Origin: Siphonodentalium dalli
Taxonomy: Eukaryota > Mollusca > Scaphopoda > Gadilida > Siphonodentaliidae
Assembly (NCBI GenBank): GCA_032622095.1
Contig: CP136063.1
Location: 85,719,980-85,783,979 of the forward strand
Length of the DNA stretch: 64,000 bases
Direction: 5' to 3'
Both the position numbers and the translations under genes were made by a program. This document shows positions 11,735 through 22,407 of this stretch, piece after piece. The notes under the pieces were generated by a model, which saw only the letters and a list, made by a program, of their open reading frames with translations, did no database searches and was not told the DNA's origin. How positions within the stretch are numbered: position 1 is the stretch's first letter; every line of letters begins with the position of its first letter.

Positions 11735-13632
11735 CAAACCCTAGTGAATTATTTGTGAAATTTGTAATATAAGGCAAATGGAAAGATACAAAGTGATATA
11801 ATCCCCTTTGACACAATGTGACAAACTTTTGGATACAGCTTGTTACACCTTGCTTGACTTCTTTGAGCAATATTAATTTACCCGGGCCCGACTACTCTTG
11901 GGGCCACTTCTCTGGGCTGACTTCTCCAGATACCCTTGTGAATTGTGATTGGCAAAGTAATCACGACATGACCAGACTTAATCAAATGCATGAATAGCTT
12001 GATATTATCCAAAATAAGATTGTTAAAATTGTTGGATTTAATTATCAATTTGTGTGTCTTTAAAGAGAATAAAATTTTCACTGGCTTTGTTTATCACCCC
12101 ATTTATTTTATTTTGTGAGTTATGCAGGCGGTGTATGTGTTATTATGCCCCTGACCCTCCTAAGGAGGATTTGGTGGTATTAAGTGGAGACCTTCTCCGA
12201 TAACAAACATTTCAAAACACAGCTCAAGTATTGATAGTCCAATTTGGATGTCCTTTGGTATGTTGGTAGACCAGCATTGTGCATAGGATCTCCACATAGT
12301 GTAGGTTTTGTCCACACTTTTTAGCTCAACTTTACTTGTAAAGTAAGACATCCGTCAACAATTTCCATTATCATAGGCTGCAAGTCGTACCTTTGGTTGG
12401 ATCATAATGAAATATGTCATGGCTGTTGACATTGACATGTAGATGGGAATGAGTCATTTTGGGGTCATTCAGCCAATTTGCACGCATGCCTTAACGAAAA
12501 ACCTGTTAGCACACTTGTTTCTATCTTTGTATATCCCACATTTGACAAATAATATCAGATAAAAAACAGTTGTTTGATTCGACATTAACAGCAAATCCAC
12601 AACAGTGATATCAATATCATATGGAATGTCAAATGTTCCCAGCAACATGAGTGAAGAGTTAGAAGCCACCCTCATGTGTTGAAGTTATCCTAGTAATCAC
12701 CAGATAGGGTACCAATCTGGTGAATGGATTTAAAAAAATGGCTAATATCTCTGGTATATCATAAAATATTTTTATTGCTAAATATTTTCTTAATAAATAT
12801 TCTAAATATAACTATAAAAAATGATAACAAATAGAAATAGATAACAAGTTTGAAACTTCAAATTTAACTTTATGTTTGCTTGGTGTTGCCAAATATACAT
12901 TGATAAATATGTGAAATACTTATATATGTACTTTCTATGCTTATTTAAATGATAGAATTGTTAGATATTTCTGGATATGGTTAAAATATATAGTGTTTGA
13001 CTTAAAACTGCACTAAAGTTGAAAAACTTATTTCTATCATACAAGGCTTTTTAAAGCCACATGGCGGTTTGTGCTCCAAAATACACATAATATTATTTGC
13101 TTTTGAATTTTTCCCAGTATCGAAATTGGTCGATAAATATCTGAACTACCTTTCTACAAGCATTATGTAAGCCAAAAACATGCATTGAAGTAATGAAAAA
13201 TACAGTGTTTGTGGCCCAAATAAAAAACAACCATTTCACGACATGGCACAGAAAAGAGCGCTCCGTGGTAGTCTATTCCTGCTATGGTAGCAATGAAGAG
13301 CATTTGTCTGACTTCTGGCAAAAAGTTAAAAATGGCTGGAAAATGTCTGTGACTTTGGCAAGTGTTTCTCAGAGCATATGAGGCCGGTATATCAATAGTT
13401 CATGTATATAATCGACCCATCGTAATTACGTAGAAAAACAATTTGGATGTTTGAATGGGCCATGCCGTTTAAGGCAAAGAAAGTCTATATATAAGTATTT
13501 CGTGTATTTTGATCCCCCAGAATGTGATAAAAGTGAGAAATTATTATGTTTAATTTGAGGGCTGAAGATCATATTTCACTTTCAAATCTGGAAATTTGTC
13601 CCAGTGAGATCTGCTATATGTTTCAATTATCA
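11735..13632. other. No gene recognised
   Basis: AT-rich sequence with several 60-70 codon ORFs that have no domain or splice support. Confidence 0.4.
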
Positions 13633-13887
13633 ACCCTATCTGTACTAAATACTCATTGACGAGTAGTTATCCCTTAGGAAATATTCAGATAATAAGTTCA
13701 ACAAACATCCACAGATTGAACATATTATCTGAACATTTGGATTCCAAGGAATAGGAATCCTTCTATACTTTCTATTATCTGTCATCTGTTTATTTTTCCT
13801 GAACATCCCTCCAGATAAATAATAGACCCTTCCAATATATATACTTTTATAACTGAGTGGGAGAATCCATAATAGTAAAGAAAGGGG
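13633..13887. mobile_element. Family E TTAA-type MITE
   Basis: It begins CCCTATCTGTACTAAATACT with TCATTGACGAGTAG nearby and ends AGTAAAGAAAGGGG followed by TTAA. Confidence 0.8.
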
Positions 13888-13923
13888 TTAAATCAGCATG
13901 CTAATAATGGACTCAGATAAACA

Positions 13924-14350
13924 ATTCTGAGTTTAGTGTGCCTGTCATTTGCAGAATGAGGTCCCCAGAGGGTGAATTTAGTGACCCTATCCAGCATAGC
14001 GGGCTAGCATCACTAAATTCACCCTCTGGGAAGCTCATTCTGCATGGCCTCATCTGCTGTGGGAGACATAGACTCAGATTGAAGTTCCCAAATGGTGAAT
14101 ATTGTGATGTACACCCATTGGGAACCTCCATTATGCATGTGTCATCTGCCAATTTGGGGATATAGAAAAACTAAACTAAAAGAAATAGAATCTTTGTGAA
14201 GAAGTTTCTATAGAAATTTGATAATAAAGAAACTTTCCAGAGAAGATGAGGCCTAAGCAGAATGAGGTCCCCAGAGGGTGAATTTAGTGATGGTAGCCCG
14301 CTATGCAGGACCTCATTCTGCACATGACAGGCACACCCTAATCAGGCTTG
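13924..14350. mobile_element. Family B foldback MITE, near full length
   Basis: Left end GAGTTTAGTGTGCCTGTCAT and right end ATGACAGGCACACCCTAATC. The two GGTCCCCAGAGGGTGAATTT blocks and the AGAAGTTTCTATAGAAATTT core are present. Confidence 0.85.
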
Positions 14351-14411
14351 AAGAATATACTAAGCTAATGCTTCATGCCAATCTCGTCCTGAGCTGATTT
14401 ATGTAAATTAA

Positions 14412-14566
14412 CCCTTTCAATACTAAATCGATTCTCCCATTCTGCTATAAAGTATACATTGGAATGATCTATTATTCATTTGGAGGGATGGGTCGATTGC
14501 TGAACTTATAATCTGAACAATTCCTAAGAAAAATACTCGTCAATGATTATTTAGTGTAGAAAGGTT
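14412..14566. mobile_element. Family E MITE, inverted and shortened
   Basis: It follows TTAA at 14408-14411, starts CCCTTTCAATACTAAAT and holds the reverse-oriented ATTCTCCCATTC and GAACAATTCCTAAG segments. Confidence 0.6.
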
Positions 14567-14625
14567 TAGACATCTATAGAATAGTAGTGTCTGCCAAATA
14601 ATAGAAAATCACTTGAACACTTTAA

Positions 14626-15255
14626 CCCTTTCAGTGCCAAGTACGATTTTTGTATCAACCCATATTTCCTTGATCATTTTTCAAATTTGCCTCGGTCCTC
14701 TGTGCTTTCTCACTAAAATAATGGTGTGCTGTTACATGAGCCGGGTCAACTCGGCAAACCGAGTTGTCCCGTCCCGCCTAACTGGGACAACTCGGTTAGC
14801 CGGGACAGCTCGGCTCACGTAACAGCGAGTCAACCCGGCTAGCCGGGATGAAAGTCTGGAACGTAACACCATTCGTTGTAACTTGACATGACGTTAGCCA
14901 ATAAAATGCTCGCGTCGTGTGAGTGACGTTTAGTGACAACCCAAGCCACTCAGTTATGGGTGTGCTGACATTATGGACCGACGTCATGATGCGTGATTGA
15001 CAGCTAGATGGATAGCTAGTTGCGTGAACGTCAACCGAGTTGTCCCGGCTAACCGAGTTGTCTCGGCTCACATAACAGCGTCATCAAGTTGTCCCGGCAG
15101 ACCGGGTTGTCCCGGCTAACCGAGTTGTCCCGGCTCATGTAACAAGCCCCTTAGAGCTCTTTCCATCAATGTATCACATTATTATAATCAATAAATTTGA
15201 AAAATGATCAAGGAAATATGGGTTGATACAAAAATCGGACTTGGCAATGAAAGGG
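14626..15255. mobile_element. TTAA-type MITE (A' group) carrying a GC-rich insert
   Basis: TTAA at 14622-14625 and 15256-15259. The outer arms CCCTTTCAGTGCCAAG and CTTGGCAATGAAAGGG pair, as do the adjoining CAACCCATATTTCCTTGATC arms. A GC-rich foldback fills the centre from about 14733. Confidence 0.8.
14733..15147. mobile_element. GC-rich foldback insert of CCGAGTTGTCCCGG repeats
   Basis: The ends GTTACATGAGCCGGG and CCCGGCTCATGTAAC are inverted repeats. Both flanks hold tandem short units around GTTGTCCCGGCTAACCGAG in both orientations. Its composition contrasts with the AT-rich host element. Confidence 0.65.
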
Positions 15256-15552
15256 TTAACTACAAGACAGAGTTGTCTAACATCCATAACAATGAGAGTC
15301 AACTATTATGCTCTACCTCAAAAAATGTACTGAACCTCACCAAATAGACATTGTACATCAAAAATAAAAATACAATACGAATTATTAAGGTGGGCTACAA
15401 GTAAATGCGTGTATAACAAGGGTGACAACTGAACATGATAAAATTAAATCTTATGATAGAATGCCAAACAAAATTTCTAACAAAATGCAAAATGGGGATA
15501 TGAGATTAAAAAGCACCTTCTTTCCTTCAATTGAATAGTTATTGACATTTAA

Positions 15553-15800
15553 CCCTTTCATGACGGGAGCTGCCTGGTGCAGCATTGAAGACCCTGTACC
15601 AGTGCATTCTCTTATATATGCGAGTCTCTCATAAGGAGCCTCGCATATATAAGAGGACGCACTGGCTTACAAGGTATATATTGTTAGGCCAATGTATTCT
15701 CTTATATATGCGAGGTGCCCTTATGGCGACTCCCATATATAAGAGAATACATTGGCACAGTGTTTTTGCAAAATTTCAGGAAGCTCCAGTCATGAAAGGG
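15553..15800. mobile_element. Family A TTAA-type MITE
   Basis: TTAA at both ends (15549-15552, 15801-15804). Termini are CCCTTTCATGACGGGAGCTG and GCTCCAGTCATGAAAGGG. Confidence 0.9.
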
Positions 15801-15976
15801 TTAATTAAAAGATGAAATGTTTATTTATTTCTTTAGTAATTTTACTGGATGATTTCGTCATAATTATAATGAGCAATATGAAGAATTGGGTTTCAGAAAT
15901 GCGCCATATCATACAGGTAGTACGTTTTTATATGCCTGGTTTAAAAAAAACGAGACATATTATGTTATGTACAGCT

Positions 15977-16146
15977 TACAGTAATGCTCTAATTAATCGA
16001 CTTCTTAACCACAGCATAATTATGGGTAACTTTTCAGGTGAGAGCTTTCCGATGAATGGCCACAAGCCATATTTCCGACTAAATCCTGAAAAGTTACCCA
16101 TAATTCTGCTGTGGTTAAGAAGTCGATTAATTAGAGCATTACTGTA
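15977..16146. mobile_element. Family C MITE with internal deletion
   Basis: Both TACAGTAATG and CATTACTGTA ends are present. The left arm jumps from AACTTTTCAG to GTGAGAGCTTTCC, removing about 45 bases. Confidence 0.85.
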
Positions 16147-16254
16147 TATATCTTTCTTCAGAGCTAGCATCATTTAACTCCACCTTGAATAACAAGGATT
16201 CTGAAAGGCCTGGGTGCCAAACACCATTGTGTTGAGAGCCCTATATTTTTGTAG

Positions 16255-16260
16255 TTTATT
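16255..16260 (-). terminator. Poly(A) signal of the Death/TIR gene
   Basis: AATAAA on the minus strand about 230 bases after the stop at 16492-16494. It is the first such hexamer downstream and sets the likely 3' end near 16235. Confidence 0.6.
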
Positions 16261-16308
16261 ATAACATTGTACCACAAAAGAACATCAACGTATACATGAG
16301 AACACAAC

Positions 16309-16440
16309 TGACCAATCAGGATGAGCCTTTTAAGATGCTATGGTAAGGTTAATATATCACAGGAATGGCTTTGATTAAAAGCACTCACAGCCTGACCAAC
16401 GTTTTTGTTTTTTTTTCCAGTTATCTGGCCTTTTCTCCGA
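16309..16440 (-). pseudogene. Duplicated relic of the last coding segment, in the 3'-UTR
   Basis: It matches the true end of the gene (16443-16577) over about 130 bases, sharing AGCCTGACCAACGTTTTTG and TATATCACAGGA on the plus strand. The minus-strand relic still reads SCDIL but with a leucine codon TTA followed by ACC instead of a stop, and upstream frame changes disrupt it. Confidence 0.65.
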
Positions 16441-16491
16441 TATTGACCAATCAGAATGGGCCTTTTAAGTAGTTCTAGGCAACATTATAAA

Positions 16492-17292
16492 TCACAATAT
16501 ATCACAGGAGCGGCTCTGATTGAATGCATTCGCAGCCTGACCAACGTTTTTGGTTTTCTTCCAGTTACCTTTGGCCTGTCTCTCAGCCTCACCTTCCATA
16601 TCTTTGTTCAGACGATTAAGAATAGCTTTCCTATCACTGACTGGTTTCTCAGGAGACGAAACAGAATCTCCACCACTAACCTCCTTGCTTCTTTCTTTTT
16701 TATTTGTCTTTAATGTTGCTCCACCACTAACCTCCTCGCTTCCTACTTTTGTATTTGTTTTTGATGTGGTTACGGACTTCGGTTTTTCATTGTTTTTATT
16801 CTTTGACTCCTTAGAATTTTTCTCATTGCTGTCATCAGTTGAATTTTTCATGTCGTTTCCACCCAAATGTTCAGTTATCTTTTGGATTAATTCATCAAAT
16901 TTCGGACCTTCCCATTTTGTTTGAACATCTGGATCACGATAGAAATTAATGAACAACATTTCCGTGAACACCATGCTCATTGGTCCTTTGGGTGGCCAAT
17001 CAATCTTCTCCATCATCATTGGAATTATTGGCTTCTTTAACGCGTCTGCCAGACTTACCTCCCTTCTACAGTTTGCGGATATTCCGTACTTCTCAGTGAT
17101 GCTTGATAACACAACTTTACATCCTCTAACTCCTTTGTCAATTTTATCGAATAGTGAATCCCCGCCTCCCATCTGATGAATGTCCATCCAGCAGCTGAAT
17201 CCCATTCCCATGAGCCTCTTGTAGAGCGCCATGATCTGTGGCTGCTTCCCCCACTGGTATGAGATGAATACATCAGGAGACTGGTTCTCATC
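16492..17292 (-). CDS. Exon 21: second TIR domain, low-complexity tail and stop
   Basis: The acceptor TTCTTCACAG precedes DENQSPDVFISYQWGKQ, in phase 0 after exon 20; TGA is at 16492-16494. The TIR domain (residues about 1114-1256) shows box 1 DVFISYQW, the loop CWMDIHQMGGGD, an ANCRREVSLADALKKPIIP stretch and a C-terminal FINFY. It is followed by about 115 residues rich in K, N, S and G, with EVSGG repeated, ending NQSRSCDIL. C-D-I-L fits a CAAX prenylation box (Leu last, geranylgeranyl type), which would tether the protein to membranes; this is inferred. Unlike TIR1, this TIR domain has no intron. The SARM1-type catalytic Glu position appears to be Gly (G1149), so NADase activity is doubtful. 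Confidence 0.9.
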   Translation of the reverse strand, partial: DENQSPDVFISYQWGKQPQIMALYKRLMGMGFSCWMDIHQMGGGDSLFDKIDKGVRGCKVVLSSITEKYGISANCRREVSLADALKKPIIPMMMEKIDWPPKGPMSMVFTEMLFINFYRDPDVQTKWEGPKFDELIQKITEHLGGNDMKNSTDDSNEKNSKESKNKNNEKPKSVTTSKTNTKVGSEEVSGGATLKTNKKERSKEVSGGDSVSSPEKPVSDRKAILNRLNKDMEGEAERQAKGNWKKTKNVGQAANAFNQSRSCDIL

Positions 17293-17356
17293 CTGTGAAG
17301 AAATATTAACAATCAGAGCACTGCTAACTGCTATAAACAAATCAGCACATGCTTAA

Positions 17357-17440
17357 ACCTTTGATGACTGGAACTTCCTGAAATTTTGTGAAAACCCTGT
17401 GCCAATGCAATATTCTCTTATATATGCGAGTCTCCCATAG
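17357..17440. mobile_element. Family A MITE, truncated
   Basis: TTAA at 17353-17356, then the left arm up to GCGAGTCTCCCATAG, where it is broken and joined to a family B fragment. Confidence 0.65.
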
Positions 17441-17822
17441 CGTGCTAGTATCACCAAATTCACCCTCCAGGGAACCTCATTCTGCATGGCCTCATCTGCT
17501 ATGGGAGACATAGACTCAGATTATAGTTCCCAAATGGTGAATATTGTGGTGTACACCCATTGAGAACCTCGATTATTTGTGTCATCTGCCAATTTGGGGA
17601 TATAGAGAAACTAATCTAAAAAAGAAATAGAATCTATGTGAAGAAGTTTCTATAGAAATTTGATAATAAAGAAACTTTCAAGAGAAGATGAGGCCTAAGC
17701 AGAATGAGGTCCCCAGATGATGAATTTAGTTATTCTAGCCTGCTATGCATCGTAGCATCACTATTAAAATTACCCTCTGGGGACCTCATTCTGCAAATGA
17801 CTGACATTTTATAATCAGGACT
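17441..17822. mobile_element. Family B MITE, left end missing
   Basis: It starts within the stem (GTGCTAGTATCACC) and runs through the core to a worn right end (CAAATGACTGACATTTTATA). Confidence 0.7.
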
Positions 17823-17976
17823 GATGGTCACGTGAGTCAGTTGACATCAGTTGGCAATGGAAACACACATTATAAGTTACAAATACATGTGGCGGAACTT
17901 GGCTATTACCCAATAAACAACTATATTTAAATGTTATTGCATGGTCTGGACTTTTTTTGGATTCATTGAATGGAGA

Positions 17977-18191
17977 TACAGTAATGCTCTAATTAATCGA
18001 CCTCTTAACCAAAGCAGAATTATGGGTAACTTTTCAGGATTTAGTCGGAAATATGGCTTGTTGCCATTCATCGGAAAGCTCTCGGGGAGAGCTTTCCGAT
18101 GAATGCAACAAGCCATATTTCCGACTAAATCCTGAAAAGTTACCCATAATTCTGCTTTGGTTAAGAGGTCGATTAATTAGAGCATTACTAT
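17977..18191. mobile_element. Family C palindromic MITE
   Basis: Full-length copy, TACAGTAATGCTCTAATTAA to GAGCATTACTATA. It lies in the intron between exons 20 and 21. Confidence 0.9.
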
Positions 18192-18244
18192 ATATTGAGT
18201 ATTTCTTGTGATCTGTTACAAGTAAGTAGTTTGGAGCTTCTTAC

Positions 18245-18348
18245 CTTCTTTCCACTTTTGCTCTGTTGTATGTTAGTAGCTGGTTTTGATGGATCCTTTT
18301 TCTTTATTTTAATTTCTTCTATAACTGGCTTCCACCAATCCTTATAAA
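18245..18348 (-). CDS. Exon 20: linker between the two TIR domains
   Basis: 104 bases between acceptor CTTCCCCAG and donor GTAAGA. It reads YKDWWKPVIEEIKIKKKDPS and then a polar segment ending KSGKK. The first two bases complete the codon begun by exon 19 and it ends in phase 0, matching exon 21. The segment is Lys-rich and probably a flexible spacer; the conserved-looking WW may close the first TIR fold. Confidence 0.85.
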
Positions 18349-18788
18349 CTGGGGAAGATAGGAAAATAATTCAACAAATAAATAGTCAAGTCATTTGTTA
18401 ATTATTCTGTAGTTTTTTCACTTTAGTACTTGGTTATGATCTGATATTTCTTCACAGGATGAGAACCATTTTAACTTCAGTATTTGGTCAAGATTCATAC
18501 ATGTTTTTTTTACTGTAATGCTACCCAAAAACTCAGAAAGATTGTCACAATTTTAAAATGTCATGACAAATGGGGAAGTTGGACATTTGTGGCTTGGTTT
18601 AATAAATAGGGGAGAAAAAGCCAAAATAAAAAAATCTGGTGGCATAAAATGTTAATTTCCATAATCTTATATGAGGTTGAAAATAACCTGAAGAAGATTT
18701 AATATATGATAAATATCTTTCTAAAGATTATATTGCAAACAATTTTTTTTATTATATTTGACAAATGTTAAGGTGTGACTACCACCAT

Positions 18789-19043
18789 CAAGACTTGAAA
18801 TAGTGTGTCTGTCATTTGCAGAATGAGGTCCCCAGAGGGTGAATTTAGTGATGCTAGCCCACATAGTGGGCTAACATCACCAAATTCACCCTCTGGGGAC
18901 CTCATTCTGCTTACAACTCAGCAGAATGAGGTTCCCAGAGGGTGAATTTGGTGATGCTAGCCTGCTATGCGGGGGTAGCATCACTAAATTCACCCTCTGG
19001 GAACCTCATTCTGCAAATGACAGACACCCTATTTCAAGGCTTG
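18789..19043. mobile_element. Family B foldback MITE
   Basis: Left end CAAGACTTGAAATAGTGTG, right end CCTATTTCAAGGCTTG, with two symmetrical stem-loops inside. GTGACTACCACCAT occurs on both sides, separated from the right end by three bases. Confidence 0.85.
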
Positions 19044-19699
19044 GTTGTGACTACCACCATGTATAAAAGATCATGCTTACATGATCTCTATATAATTTAA
19101 TGGATATGGCTCATTTGAGCCCCACAATTATGTATACATAATTTGGTAAGGGTTATCTCAAAACATAACTACGCGGAAGATTGCCGAACAAATTTGTCCA
19201 TGTACTGCTGAAAATACGTGCTTTATTTCTTATATTTCTTGATAAATTTGAGATCATTTCGTATATTGCCAATTCAATTTTTTGCTAGCAGTCGCATGAA
19301 TATCGCAAGTGTAGAAAATAGGAAGAAAATCTAAAGCTGTCGTCGCTCTGAAATGTTTATGGTACTACATTCTTCTGATGATTTAAATGAAGATCATGCA
19401 ATACTCATTTTTTTGACATTCCATTTCCGAAGTTCCATTAAATACAAATAGCTGTTTTTTTATTGGGACCCAATTACCATTTTCAAATTGTATTTTTATG
19501 ACATATAATGCTCGTAGAAAGGTAGCTAAAGTACTTATCAACCTACTTTGATAACAGGAAAAATTCAAAAGCAGATATTATTAGGTGTATTTTGGAGCGC
19601 AAACCGCCAAGTGGCTTTAATGAATTGATGAGTCTGATGTAAAAATAAATATTTGTAAATAAAATTTATGATGAAAACAAAATTTGTCTAATAACTTAC

Positions 19700-19937
19700 A
19701 AGCATCAACGCTCTTCTCATTGGGCATGACCTTGTAACAGTTTAGCTGCATGAGTAGTTCTCGATACTTGGGAGTCGGCCAGTATCTGTCATCATTAGTC
19801 TCCTCTCCCGCTCGTTGGAAGAATCGGATGAATAAATATTCACTGAATATCGGCCCCATCGATCCTTCTGGAGGCCAGTTTGTTTTCTCCATCAGCAGTG
19901 GTATGATGTTCTTACCAAGATTCACAGTAAGATTCAC
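19700..19937 (-). CDS. Exon 19: second half of TIR1
   Basis: 238 bases between acceptor TTTACCGCAG and donor GTAAGT. It begins VNLTVNLGKNIIPLLMEK, directly continuing exon 18 (...NCNRE|V), matching the TIR2 stretch REVSLADALKKPIIPMMMEK. FSEYLFIRFF corresponds to the last TIR strand. It ends with one base (T) completed by exon 20. Confidence 0.9.
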
Positions 19938-19987
19938 CTGCGGTAAAAAACATCCTATTGGAACAGATATGAATGGACGTCTAATAT

Positions 19988-20170
19988 CCCTTTCATGATG
20001 GGAGCTTCGCTGGTGCAGCATTAAAGATCCTGTGCCAGTGCATTCTCTTATATATGTGAGTCTCCCATAGGGAGCCTTTCATATATAAGAGAATGCACTG
20101 GCTTACAAGGTCAATGTAAATATTGTTAGGCCAATGTATTCTCCTATATATATGCGAGGCTCCCTATGGT
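19988..20170. mobile_element. Family A MITE, truncated on the right
   Basis: It starts CCCTTTCATGATGGGAGC and contains the first hairpin, but stops at CTCCCTATGG where unrelated sequence begins. Confidence 0.7.
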
Positions 20171-20217
20171 AATTACGGTCCACCTCTAAGACATACTTTC
20201 TATTTAACCCTTTACCC

Positions 20218-20610
20218 AACAAACCGGCCAAAACCGGCCAAAACCGGCCAAATAAAGCTTCAACAGCCTAAAATATCTTCGGTCTGTCTCAATAGAACCA
20301 TACAAATATGGATATCATTGGAACCGGCTCCTTGACCACATTGTGATAGTTACAGTTATGCCCTGTGCCAATGCATTCTCTTATATATGCGAGTCGACCA
20401 TAGGTCGCCTCGCATATATAAGAGAATGCATTGGCCTAAAAAAAATCTTTTTTTTAACACTTTTTACCATTTTTTCTTACATTCTTTAACAATTTTATAA
20501 TTTTTAATGTGTTAAGCCAATGCATTCTCTTATATATGCGAGGCGACCTATGGTCGACTCGCATATATAAGAGAATGCATTGGCACAGGGCCGTTCTGTT
20601 GGTTAAAGGG
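20218..20610. mobile_element. TTAA-type MITE with GGCCAAAACC repeats (A' group)
   Basis: TTAA at 20214-20217 and 20611-20614. CCCTTTACCCAACAAACCGG pairs with the far end TGTTGGTTAAAGGG. Two copies of the GCATTCTCTTATATATGCGA hairpin cassette lie inside. It is an inverted relative of 21862-22278. Confidence 0.85.
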
Positions 20611-20787
20611 TTAAACAAATTTGTATGACAGTCTTATTTGATAGCTTTTTGATGGTAAGAGATTTTAATTGAAGGGAAATTTACTTTAGAACAAATTATT
20701 TTGGAGAAAAATTTGCGAACAATTAATGTGTTTTTAAAAATAGTACCAAACCATAGATGTCACATTGTGTGAGACGACAGTCTAAAT

Positions 20788-21133
20788 TGCTGAGCATAGT
20801 GGGCTAGCATCACCAAATTCACCCTCTGGGGACATCATTCTGCTTTCACCTTATCTTCTGGGAAGTATCTATATCATCAAATTGTCATTGTTTTTTAGTT
20901 ACTTTTTCCCTTCTGTTCAGTTTCTGTATCCCTTAATTTGCAGAAGATAAAATGCATAATCAAGGTGACTAATGGATGAACATCACCAACTTCAATTGGG
21001 GAAACTTCAATCTGACCCTAGGTCTCCCATAGCAGTTGAGGGTGAATTTGGTGATGCTAGCGGGATAGCATCACTAAATTCACCCTCTGGGAACCTCATT
21101 CTGCACATGACAGACACCTTATTTCCAGGCTTG
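20788..21133. mobile_element. Family B MITE, diverged
   Basis: It contains GCTAGCATCACCAAATTCAC, the TTTTTCCCTTCTGTTCAGTT core variant and the right end CAGACACCTTATTTCCAGGC. Confidence 0.7.
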
Positions 21134-21598
21134 CAGGACCGCCTGTGAATGTTGATCAATCTGACAATGAGACGGAGATTTTCGACACATGAGAAATCAA
21201 ATTATTGTTCAAATTTGCATATACAAATCAAGATTCATATTTAAAATTTCTACTGGATCAGATATGGGGGTGGTTGAAAATCATGCCACTATATTCTCTC
21301 ACCATGACATCTGATCAAGTTCAAGACAAACCTTTGCACTAAGCAGGTCAGTGACACTTAACCAAACACTGATTACCAAGTTAACCCATGAACACTCACG
21401 GCTATTCAGCGTCAAAGTTGAAAGTGTGATGTTTTTAAATGGTAAATTTTCGCATCAAGGGACTGTCAGAAGGTTAGAAAAACATCGGGCTAATTAGCTA
21501 TATTACAATGTGCTGCATTTACCATGTTCTCAATTCTTTCAAAATTTAAATATGATTGGATGAATAATATATAGGAGATATAAAAGGGTATTATATAA

Positions 21599-21609
21599 GG
21601 GGGGGGGGG
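21599..21609. repeat. Poly-G run
   Basis: Eleven consecutive G in an AT-rich intron. Confidence 0.9.
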
Positions 21610-21672
21610 CTTAATTTGTTGATGTGTCTACAAAGAACTTCAACACAAAGTTCCACTGAGGAGTGAATGAGA

Positions 21673-22306
21673 TACAGTAATGTCCTAAATAATTGACCCA
21701 TAAACCACAGCAGAATTATGGGAAATTTTTCAGGATTTTGTCAGAAATATGGCTTGTTGCCATTTATCGGAAATCTCTCGGTGAGAGCTTTTCGATGAAT
21801 GGCAACAAGCCATATTTCTGACTAAATCCTGAAAATTTCCCTATAATTCAGCTCTGGTTAACCCTTTACCCAACAGAACGGCCCTGTGCCAATGCATTCT
21901 CTTATATATGCGAGTCGACCATAGGTCGCCTCGCATATATAAGAGAATGCATTGGCTTAACACATTAAAAATTATAAAATTGTTAAAGAATGTAAGAAAA
22001 AATGGTAAAAAGTGTTAAAAAAAGATTTTTTTTTAGGCCAATGCATTCTCTTATATATGCGAGTCGACCATACTCTTATATATGCGAGGCGACCTATGGT
22101 CGACTCGCATATATAAGAGAATGCATTGGCACAGGGCTAACTGTAACCATCACAATGTGGTCAATGAGCCGGTTCCAATGATATCCATATTTGTATGGTT
22201 TTATTGAGACAGACCCAAGATATTTTAGGCTGTTGAAGCTTTATTTGGCCGGTTTTGGCCGGTTTGTTGGGTAAAGGGTTAATCATATACTTCGGGAATT
22301 ACTGTA
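21673..22306. mobile_element. Family C MITE interrupted by a TTAA-type MITE
   Basis: The left arm and most of the right arm run to GCTCTGG. After the insert at 21862-22278, the last bases continue to GGGAATTACTGTA. Together they form one family C copy. Confidence 0.9.
21862..22278. mobile_element. TTAA-type MITE nested in family C
   Basis: TTAA is duplicated at 21858-21861 and 22279-22282. The empty site is the family C motif GTGGTTAA. It has CCCTTTACCCAACAGAACGG ends and hairpin cassettes, plus a duplicated half-cassette near 22040-22130. Confidence 0.95.
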
Positions 22307-22407
22307 TCTGCCCAAAATGTTTGTATAAATGCAAACTCACTGATAGGACATCAGGATTCTTTTTAGTGGATTTTTAATTGGTTAGTTTTAATTCTAGTTA
22401 GTTATAC

